Below, piece by piece: positions 1 through 5,163 of a DNA stretch of 6,774 nucleotides. The position numbers and the translations under genes were made by a program. The first letter of the stretch is position 1. Every line of letters begins with the position of its first letter. A model generated the notes under the pieces. It worked only from the letters and a program-made list of their open reading frames with translations. It searched no databases and was not told the origin of the DNA. The stretch comes from Candidatus Methanolliviera sp. GoM_asphalt. Lineage in GTDB: Archaea; Halobacteriota; Methanoliparia; Methanoliparales; Methanoliparaceae. The stretch covers positions 1 through 6,774 of the forward strand of contig CABGHH010000089.1 in assembly GCA_902158745.1 (NCBI GenBank), given 5' to 3'.

Positions 1-1049
1 GAAATATGCTCTACCCGGGATATGAGAGGTGCGGAAAGCTTTATCTCTCGCACATATCCTTCCCTCCATCGCTTTATGATACAGAGGAGATCAAAGTTGA
101 GATAAATCATCCGTTGGAGCTTCCAGAGAGGGAAAGAGATACACATAAAGGTGATTACGGTAAGGTTCTCTTCATAGCAGGCTCCTCAAATTATCTGGGT
201 GCGCCATATTTTGCCGCACTATCCTTTCTAAAGGCAGGTGGGGGGGTCTCTTACCTCGCCACACCAAAGTCCATCTCTTCGTTTTTGGCAGTAAAAGGAG
301 GTGAGATCGTCTTTCTTCCTCAAAGAGAGACGAGTTTCGGAAGTTTATCAGGGGAAAGTAAGGATGAAATTTTAGAACTTTCGGAGAGAGCAGAGATGGT
401 CGTTATGGGTCCCGGTGTCTCTCTAAATGAAGAGACCCAAAGATTGGTGAGGGAACTAGCAGATATGATCAAGAAACCTCTGCTGATAGACGGCGATGGG
501 ATCACCGCCATCGCGAAAGATCTGGATATAGTAAAGAAGAGAGAAGAAACGACGATCTTAACACCCCATATCGGCGAGATGTCTAGGATAACAGGTATGG
601 ATGTGGATCAGATAAATAGAGACAAAATAAGAGTCTTACAAAAAACTGCAAAGGAATTAAAAGCAATCATTGTCTTAAAGGGAGCTCATTCTCTCATAGG
701 GTATCCGGATGAGTCAGTTTTTATCAACATGAGTGGGAATCCAGGTATGGCCACGGCAGGAAGCGGAGATATATTGACGGGCACAATAGCCGCCATGTTA
801 GGCCTCGGATTACCTATTAAGGATGATTGTAAATCTTCGATTTACAAACTTAAAATTCGGAGAATTTTAAATGCCACAAGGATAGGTGTCTTATCACACG
901 GATTATCCGGAGATTTGGCTGTGCAGGAGAAAGGAGAGGATGGAATAACAGCGGGAGATATACTGAGTCACCTTCCCAATGCACTGAAACATTATAGAGA
1001 AGACTTCAATGAAATCTCCAAAAATTATGGGGATGTTTATGTGGTGTAG
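1..1049 (+). CDS. nnr: Bifunctional NAD(P)H-hydrate epimerase/dehydratase, C-terminal part (5' end outside window)
   Basis: Repairs damaged NADHX/NADPHX in the cytoplasm. The part seen is the ADP/ATP-dependent dehydratase domain (ribokinase-like fold) plus the tail of the N-terminal epimerase domain. The frame is already open at the window edge and begins GNMLYPGYERCG, which reads as the end of the epimerase domain, so the ATG at 6 is an internal Met and the gene starts upstream. Numbering from that Met: linker HKGDYGKVLFIAGS at 47-60, MGPG 134-137, LIDGDGI 160-166, ILTPHIGE 184-191, VLKGAH 223-228, and the nucleotide-binding/catalytic NPGMATAGSGD at 245-255 ending in the expected Asp. The C-terminal HGLSGDLA and GEDGITAGDIL are also family-like. 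Residues 274-289 are an extra 16-residue stretch encoded by a double hairpin (see separate entry). Removing it restores the ordinary LPIKDATRIGV. Whether the enzyme tolerates the insert is unknown. The insert lies between helices after GSGD, so tolerance is plausible. Confidence 0.9.
   Translation, partial: NMLYPGYERCGKLYLSHISFPPSLYDTEEIKVEINHPLELPERERDTHKGDYGKVLFIAGSSNYLGAPYFAALSFLKAGGGVSYLATPKSISSFLAVKGGEIVFLPQRETSFGSLSGESKDEILELSERAEMVVMGPGVSLNEETQRLVRELADMIKKPLLIDGDGITAIAKDLDIVKKREETTILTPHIGEMSRITGMDVDQINRDKIRVLQKTAKELKAIIVLKGAHSLIGYPDESVFINMSGNPGMATAGSGDILTGTIAAMLGLGLPIKDDCKSSIYKLKIRRILNATRIGVLSHGLSGDLAVQEKGEDGITAGDILSHLPNALKHYREDFNEISKNYGDVYVV
823..873. repeat. 48-nt in-frame double-hairpin insertion inside nnr
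   Basis: Two perfect inverted repeats stand in tandem. The first has arms TTGTAAATC (827-835) and GATTTACAA (839-847) around loop TTC. The second has arms TTAAAATTC (850-858) and GAATTTTAA (862-870) around loop GGA. Each is 21 nt long, and 2 nt separate them. The block is bounded by ATG at 823-825 and ATG at 871-873, exactly 48 nt apart, like a 3-bp target duplication. Deleting 48 nt gives AAG GAT GCC ACA AGG (KDATR), which fits the family. The insert has no stop in the nnr frame and encodes 16 residues, DCKSSIYK then LKIRRILN. It is therefore best read as a miniature palindromic element translated with its host gene. A spliced intron is a formal alternative. I saw no second copy in this window. 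Confidence 0.7.
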
Positions 1050-1051
1050 AG

Positions 1052-1111
1052 ATGATTGAAGACGGTTCTTTTGGAATGGTCGATGACGTAAAAAAAATGG
1101 TTTGGACGTGA
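1052..1111 (+). other. Short orphan reading frame after nnr, possibly a decayed gene start
   Basis: Two bases after the nnr stop codon a 19-codon frame opens with ATG and reads MIEDGSFGMVDDVKKMVWT before TGA. It ends just after an 8-A run at 1090-1097. Shifting frame at that run gives a second open stretch to the TAG at 1192-1194. The DGSFGMVD wording faintly recalls the start of MoaC (molybdopterin synthesis), but that is a weak memory match. The piece may be a gene remnant, a tiny peptide or chance. No ribosome binding site separate from the nnr end is seen. Confidence 0.2.
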
Positions 1112-1127
1112 TAGGCAGTAAATTAAG

Positions 1128-1136
1128 AAATTATAG
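1128..1136 (+). promoter_or_regulatory. Possible TATA box for hisI
   Basis: AAATTATAG, preceded by an A/G-rich stretch, is a modest archaeal TATA-like element. A start about 25 nt downstream would fall near 1157, putting one palindrome between the TATA box and the start and a second in the leader. A competing T-rich candidate lies at 1201-1210, but a start 25 nt after it would remove the hisI ribosome binding site. Which one is used cannot be told from sequence. Confidence 0.25.
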
Positions 1137-1141
1137 CGGTT

Positions 1142-1155
1142 TTGCCAGGTGGCAA
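1142..1155. repeat. Compact palindrome upstream of hisI
   Basis: Arms TTGCCA and TGGCAA pair perfectly around GG. The spacing is too tight for a stable RNA hairpin with all pairs formed, so a dimeric DNA-binding protein site (operator) is more likely than a terminator. It lies in the nnr-hisI gap, 76 nt before the hisI start codon. Confidence 0.4.
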
Positions 1156-1165
1156 TTAATCTACT

Positions 1166-1190
1166 GTCTGAACAGACTTGTCTTTTTTCT
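1166..1190 (+). terminator. Palindrome followed by a T-rich run
   Basis: Arms GTCTG (1166-1170) and CAGAC (1173-1177) flank AA and are followed by TTGTCTTTTTTCT. The T-run on the plus strand would suit archaeal U-tract termination of nnr transcripts. Equally, the palindrome could be a second operator half paired with the one at 1142-1155, ten bases upstream. Confidence 0.3.
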
Positions 1191-1231
1191 GTAGGAAACT
1201 TTTTTTATCTATCAGATATGAGGATGAAAGC

Positions 1232-1603
1232 ATGAAAGATGTCGATTTAAAATTCTCTGACGGACTCATACCTGTGATCGTTCAGGACGTAGAGAATGAA
1301 GAAGTTCTGATGATGGCTTATATGAATGAGGAGGCACTTAAAAGAACGTTGGATACGGGCAAAGCTCACTATTGGAGCAGAAGCAGGGGTAAGTTGTGGC
1401 TAAAAGGAGAGGAGAGCGGAAACTTTCAGTCCGTCAGAGAGATAAGAGTAGATTGCGACGGAGATACTATTCTATTGAAGGTCAAACAGATTGGGGGGGC
1501 TTGTCACAAGGGATATAGATCCTGTTTTTACCGGAGGATGAATGGGGATATCGTGAGTGAGAAGGTATTTGATCCGTCCAAGGTTTATAGAGGGGAGAAT
1601 TGA
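1232..1603 (+). CDS. hisI: Phosphoribosyl-AMP cyclohydrolase
   Basis: Opens the adenine ring of phosphoribosyl-AMP in the third step of histidine biosynthesis; cytoplasmic, Zn- and Mg-dependent. The 123-residue product has the full single-domain family pattern: YWSRSRGKLWLKGEESGN at 48-64, the acidic metal-binding DCDGD at 74-78, and the cysteine motif ACHKGYRSCFY at 90-100. The zinc-ligand cysteines would be C75, C91 and C98. It has no HisE (pyrophosphohydrolase) fusion, as is usual in archaea. The ATG at 1232 is chosen because MKDVDLKFSDGLIPVIVQD is a normal family N-terminus and a GAGGATGA ribosome binding site stands at 1220-1227. The frame can be extended to a TTG at 1178, but the extra 18 residues do not look like HisI. 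The gene stands alone here, with no other his genes beside it, and converges on the methyltransferase. Confidence 0.93.
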   Translation: MKDVDLKFSDGLIPVIVQDVENEEVLMMAYMNEEALKRTLDTGKAHYWSRSRGKLWLKGEESGNFQSVREIRVDCDGDTILLKVKQIGGACHKGYRSCFYRRMNGDIVSEKVFDPSKVYRGEN

Positions 1604-1651
1604 ATCGTTGGCGGATGCGGAGATATTTTTAAGGGGAGATTGCGGATGGGG
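1604..1651. other. Convergent intergenic gap between hisI and the methyltransferase
   Basis: This 48-nt gap must hold the 3' ends of both transcripts. A T5 run at 1626-1630 could end hisI transcription. GCGGATG occurs twice in direct orientation (1611-1617 and 1642-1648). No strong hairpin is evident. Confidence 0.4.
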
Positions 1652-2371
1652 CTATCTCTTGATCCCAAATATTATAGCATCCATCCAGTGCCTGAAGATG
1701 ATTTTAACGTCCTTGAACCCGAGATCTTTTAATCTCTCGACCTCAACATCGTCATACATTATTCTATCTTCTTTCTCATCTTCAATGCAGTGGAGGATCC
1801 ATCCTTTTCTTAATTCAGGCAAACCGTGCTTTAAATACAGATCATAGGCCTGAATCTGATTCCATAGATCCTCTTGATGCTTTTCATAATCTGATTGGGC
1901 AATCTTATCTCCGTTCACGAAGAGTCCTCCAGATTTAAGAACCCTTGAAACCTCATTCATCAGTTCCGTCCTTTGCACCCCGGTCAAGTTGTGAATCACA
2001 AGACCTGATGCTATTATATCGACACTCGAGTTCTCCAACTTTTGTAAGTATTCCACGACATCGGCGTAAATTATTTTGACCTTTCCTTTCTCTATAAATT
2101 CTTTTAAATTATTTTTGGCCTGTTCTATCATGGAGGGTTCGTTATCGATGGTATCGACGGCGATTCTTTGATCTGCGTTCACCAGGCGAATGGTGGTAGA
2201 ACCATCGCCACAACCAAGCTCAATCAATCTAATTTTTTCATCAGTGATCTTCTTCGAGAACTCTCCGACGATCTCTGCTATCTTCTCCTCAAATTCGTCG
2301 TGATGCGGGGAACCCATCCCATACAGAGAATATTTTTCACTAATTTTTCCGGAGAATCTCTGCTCGGTCAT
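1652..2371 (-). CDS. Class I SAM-dependent methyltransferase, substrate unknown
   Basis: A 239-residue soluble protein with a Rossmann-type methyltransferase core: glycine-rich SAM loop LIELGCGDG at 49-57, a second-strand acidic region around D73-D76 (VDTIDNEPSM), YADVVEYL at 102-109 for adenine contact, VDIIASGLVIHNL at 117-129, and the post-motif EVSRVLKSGGLF at 140-151. The last is typical of small-molecule and tRNA wobble methyltransferases. The overall look recalls the CmoA/UbiE-like group, but nothing in the sequence defines the substrate. The N-terminal segment before residue 45 and the C-terminal region after 160 (with KGWILHCIEDEKEDR and HWMDAIIFGIKR) are probably substrate-specific. 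The ATG at 2371 is supported by a TATA box about 30 nt upstream, which predicts a very short leader. It is divergent from the sulfate cluster, so shared control is possible but unproven. Confidence 0.85.
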   Translation of the reverse strand: MTEQRFSGKISEKYSLYGMGSPHHDEFEEKIAEIVGEFSKKITDEKIRLIELGCGDGSTTIRLVNADQRIAVDTIDNEPSMIEQAKNNLKEFIEKGKVKIIYADVVEYLQKLENSSVDIIASGLVIHNLTGVQRTELMNEVSRVLKSGGLFVNGDKIAQSDYEKHQEDLWNQIQAYDLYLKHGLPELRKGWILHCIEDEKEDRIMYDDVEVERLKDLGFKDVKIIFRHWMDAIIFGIKR

Positions 2372-2395
2372 GATATCTGGTTAGAGGCGGTTGCC

Positions 2396-2408
2396 TTATA
2401 TATATTTT
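2396..2408 (-). promoter_or_regulatory. TATA-box promoter of the methyltransferase
   Basis: On the minus strand the sequence reads AAATATATATAAGG, a strong archaeal TATA box. Its centre is about 31 nt before the ATG at 2371, so transcription should start only about 5 nt upstream of the start codon. The mRNA would be leaderless or nearly so, which agrees with the lack of a clear ribosome binding site. Confidence 0.6.
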
Positions 2409-2420
2409 ATCTTTCCATCT

Positions 2421-2451
2421 TCTCCTCTTTGGAGACCTAACTGTTTTGGAG
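2421..2451. promoter_or_regulatory. Candidate regulatory repeats in the divergent promoter
   Basis: Between the two opposing TATA boxes lie an inverted repeat TCTCC (2421-2425) / GGAGA (2431-2435) and a direct repeat TTTGGAG at 2428-2434 and 2445-2451, 17 nt apart. A regulator bound here could act on both the methyltransferase and the sulfate cluster. No known archaeal operator is recognised, and the repeats are short. Confidence 0.25.
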
Positions 2452-2461
2452 TTGAACAAAA

Positions 2462-2471
2462 ATATTTAAAT
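2462..2471 (+). promoter_or_regulatory. TATA-box promoter of the sulfate assimilation cluster
   Basis: ATATTTAAAT preceded by an A-rich BRE-like ACAAAA matches an archaeal promoter. The expected start is near 2492-2496, giving the first gene an 85-90-nt leader. The upstream in-frame ATG at 2470 lies inside this TATA element and so would not be transcribed, which supports the start codon at 2581. The leader shows a weak TTTTG/CAAAA inverted repeat but no riboswitch I recognise. Confidence 0.55.
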
Positions 2472-2580
2472 GAGAGTATCCAGTAAGATTAGGGGAGGAA
2501 GTCTTATACGGCAAAGATCGGACGAGGAACTCATATTCTCGACTTGTCTTTTGGTTTGGCAAAAATTGAGTGGGATAAAA

Positions 2581-4140
2581 ATGACAGATATAGAGGAGAT
2601 AAAGAGTAGGAGAGACGGTTTTGACTCTTTACAGGATATAAAAAGATCTTCCGTGGAGGGTTTCGATTCGATCAAAGAAGAAGATTTTGAGCGATTCAAG
2701 TGGTACGGCGTCATCCATGAATCGCGGACTGGAAAGTATTTCATGCTTAGAATTAGAGTTCCCGGAGGAGAATTAAACTCAAGGCAACTGGAGACCATAG
2801 GAGAACTCTCCAAAAGCTATGCCAGAGGATTTGCCGACATCACCACCAGGCAGAATATTCAATTACATTGGCTGAAGATAGAAGAGATCCCGAAGATGAT
2901 CGATGAACTTAGTGCGGTTGGACTCACCACGAAGGGGACGTCAGGGGATACGATAGCAAATATAATCACTTGTCCGGTGGCAGGTTTTGATAGATACGAA
3001 ATGTACGACACCTCGAATCTTGTAAGCGAGATGTCGCGGTATCTTTTGAGGAATGAAGAGTATTCCAACCTGCCGAGAAAGTTCAAGATCGCTATTTCAG
3101 GATGCAGGCTCGATTGTGCAAAAACAGAGGTGAACGACGTCGGATTCGTCGCTGTAAAGAGAAAGATAGGAAGAGAAGAAGAGGTGGGTTTTGATCTTAC
3201 GGTTGGTGGAGGTCTCTCTCTGGTTCCACGCTTCGCGAGAAGCTTAGGTGTTTTCATAAAGCCTGAAGATGTTATAGAGGTTTGCGCGGCAGTTTTAGAG
3301 ATATTTAGAGACCACGGCAATAGATCTCGAAGAAATCGAGCTAGATTGAAATTTTTGATCGACGATTGGGGGGAGGATAAAATCAGGAGTGCACTTGAGA
3401 GCAAAATCAAAAGAGAGTTCATCAGGATAGAAACTGACCATGTAAGAGGAGAATTTACGGATCATGTGGGAACTTTCGAGCAGAAACAGGCCGGTTATTA
3501 CTATAACGGTATCTCCATTCCATGTGGCAGAATTACCGCCGAACAGATGGTCGGTTTGGCCAAATTGGCAGATGATTATGGGGATGGACTTATGCGAACT
3601 ACTGCAATGCAAAATATTGTGATTCTGAACGTTCTGAAAGAAAATTTATCCAAACTCGACGACGGAATAGATAAACTGGGGTTATCAAAGAAACCCTCAC
3701 CCGTGGAAAGGGGTCTCGTCTGTTGTATTGGAGAGGAGTTCTGCAAGTATGGTTTGGTCGGTACAAAGAGGTGGGGGAGCGATATTGTAAAGACTCTCGG
3801 ACAAAATCTCATCTTGGAAAACTCGGAAAACATAGGGATTCATGTGGCGGGTTGCCCCCACGGATGCGCCGGGAACCTCATCGCGGACATCGGATTGGAA
3901 GGTTGTCTGTGTAAGGTAGATGGAGAGAATACGGAAGCGTTCAATATCATGTTGGGGGGAAGATTAGGCAAAGGAGCCATGTTTGGGCGGATGATAGAAC
4001 GTAGAGTTCCCATCAACGTTGCAAAGATAAAAATAGAGAGATTATTAGGTATCTATAGTAAAAATAGAGATAAAGGAGAAAGTTTCAAGGATTTTTGCGC
4101 GAGACATACCGAGCAGGAATTGGCAGAATATATGGCATAA
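2581..4140 (+). CDS. Assimilatory sulfite reductase, siroheme/[4Fe-4S], ferredoxin-nitrite/sulfite reductase family
   Basis: Reduces sulfite to sulfide with six electrons, probably from ferredoxin, in the cytoplasm. The 519-residue product has the family's duplicated layout: half-domain FMLRIRVPGGEL with TTRQNIQLHW (R90), siroheme domain with LPRKFKIAISGC (164-175), a second half-domain with RTTAMQNIVI, and the cluster motif C382-x5-C388 ... C425-x3-C429 (CIGEEFC, GCPHGC). Lysines K167 and K169 (KFK) match the sulfite-type site, where nitrite reductases usually have Lys-x-Asn. Together with the neighbours sat and cysH this favours sulfite over nitrite. One oddity: the usual N-V-R-N before the first-half Cys-Pro is T-I-A-N (A126), so a normally conserved siroheme-pocket Arg is missing. 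The start at 2581 gives a normal family N-terminus. An upstream ATG at 2470 would add 37 unrelated residues and overlaps the TATA box. Confidence 0.88.
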   Translation: MTDIEEIKSRRDGFDSLQDIKRSSVEGFDSIKEEDFERFKWYGVIHESRTGKYFMLRIRVPGGELNSRQLETIGELSKSYARGFADITTRQNIQLHWLKIEEIPKMIDELSAVGLTTKGTSGDTIANIITCPVAGFDRYEMYDTSNLVSEMSRYLLRNEEYSNLPRKFKIAISGCRLDCAKTEVNDVGFVAVKRKIGREEEVGFDLTVGGGLSLVPRFARSLGVFIKPEDVIEVCAAVLEIFRDHGNRSRRNRARLKFLIDDWGEDKIRSALESKIKREFIRIETDHVRGEFTDHVGTFEQKQAGYYYNGISIPCGRITAEQMVGLAKLADDYGDGLMRTTAMQNIVILNVLKENLSKLDDGIDKLGLSKKPSPVERGLVCCIGEEFCKYGLVGTKRWGSDIVKTLGQNLILENSENIGIHVAGCPHGCAGNLIADIGLEGCLCKVDGENTEAFNIMLGGRLGKGAMFGRMIERRVPINVAKIKIERLLGIYSKNRDKGESFKDFCARHTEQELAEYMA

Positions 4141-4188
4141 TGATCGTAAAAGATCGGCGTTGAAGGTTGCAAAAAAAAGAGGTGGTGG

Positions 4189-5141
4189 GTGAGCATGGTA
4201 GATCTATGGCATCTGGTATTGATCGTAACTTCCGTATTTTATTCTATCTTAATTGGCGCAAATGCTTCCTATGCGATGGCGGCTTCTTTCGGCAGTAGAG
4301 CAATGAGCAAGGTAAAAATTTTATTTTTACTCTCTATATCCTTATTTTTGGGTGCAATGACCGCGAGCGAGAACGTCGTTGAGACGATAGCGGGGGGAGT
4401 ATGTCTTATTCCTGGAGACGTCACGGTAGCTTATGTCATACTTGTATCGGCTCTTTTTTGCGTGTTGATGGCAAACATCTTTAAGATACCTCTCTATCGA
4501 CCAGCGAGGTCACGGTTGGAGCAATCGTGGGCGCCTGCCTATATCTCTGTGCCTCTTTTTCGTCGAATCTGTTTTTTATCGTCTTTTCATGGATAGTTCT
4601 CTCACTGCTTGCCTTTATCTTATCCTATTTTATATCCAAAGGAGCGGGTGACAAAAATTTGAAAGAATCGTCGGTGACGAGGATCCTTCTTATTTTGGTG
4701 GGATGTTTTGTAGCGTTTTCTATAGGAGCAAATAATGTGGCAAATTCAATTGGTCCGATATTAAATACTGACAGCTTAACCCTGCGGGGGAGTTTATTGG
4801 TAGGTGCGATCCCTATGGCCATTGGTGCTCTACTCTTTGGAGGACGGGTCATGGGTAATGTTGGATCGAATATAATTCGTCTCAATTCATACGATGCTCT
4901 CATCATCTCTTTGATCGCCGGAATAATAATTTTCGTGGCTAGTATATTGGGGATACCGATGCCTGTTGCCCAGATATTTACACTGAGTATCGTAGGGGTG
5001 AGATACGCCAAACCGGAGATGTCAGTTCCCATGAGCAATAAAATTATTAAAGAGATGCTGATCTTTTGGGTTATCTCACCGATAGTTTCTTTGGCGGTAT
5101 CATTCTCGGCGATCTTTATACTCTACAAATTTTTCATCTGA
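4189..5141 (+). pseudogene. cysP: PiT-family permease, CysP-type sulfate carrier, interrupted by a 2-nt frameshift
   Basis: A membrane carrier related to phosphate permeases. Bacillus CysP is a known sulfate member, and the position between sulfite reductase and sat argues for sulfate. Frame 1 runs from 4189 (stop 4594-4596) and fits the family up to ANIFKIPL. The protein then continues in the frame that ends at 5141 with STSEVTVGAIVGAC. Removing one CT from CTCTCT (4490-4495) joins them exactly as IPLSTSEVTVGA and gives 316 residues, a normal size. The joined protein has about nine or ten hydrophobic segments and two inverted halves, with IGANASYAM (first) and SIGANNVANSIG (second), plus paired IPLSTSEV and IPMPVAQI loops. 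The start may be GTG 4189 or ATG 4195, with GAGGTG at 4179-4184. The shift could be a real mutation, a sequencing or assembly error, or less likely recoding. The frame after the break has an internal GTG at 4527. Confidence 0.8.
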
Positions 5142-5151
5142 AAGAAAAGAG

Positions 5152-5157
5152 GGAGGT
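5152..5157 (+). promoter_or_regulatory. Strong Shine-Dalgarno for sat
   Basis: GGAGGT lies 6 nt before the sat ATG at 5164, the best ribosome binding site in the window. It lets sat be translated independently of the frameshifted permease that ends 22 nt before the ATG. Confidence 0.8.
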
Positions 5158-5163
5158 AAAAAA

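Noticed and set aside
240..246. Run of seven G bases in nnr as a phase-variation tract
   Set aside because: The reading frame is intact across it and encodes the expected glycine-rich AGGGV, so nothing indicates slippage.
823..873. Archaeal bulge-helix-bulge intron in nnr
   Set aside because: No convincing bulge-helix-bulge pairing is visible between the flanks, and the segment is open in frame. An inserted translated element is simpler, though splicing should still be tested.
1178..1231. TTG start extending HisI by 18 residues
   Set aside because: The extension is unlike HisI, and the ATG at 1232 has a ribosome binding site and the usual family start.
1557..1847. Plus-strand open frame spanning the hisI end and the methyltransferase 3' end
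   Set aside because: It is an overlap shadow of two real genes with no ribosome binding site or protein motif.
2470..2580. In-frame upstream ATG extending the sulfite reductase by 37 residues
   Set aside because: It overlaps the TATA-like element, the added residues do not look like the family, and the ATG at 2581 gives a normal N-terminus.
2859..3833. Long minus-strand open frames across the sulfite reductase (2859-3422, 3295-3612, 3576-3833)
   Set aside because: They lie opposite a well-supported gene, are Ser/Pro/Leu-rich as expected of antisense frames, and carry no recognisable motif.
4625..5038. Minus-strand open frame opposite the permease
   Set aside because: It is antisense to a clear membrane-protein reading frame and shows no independent family features.
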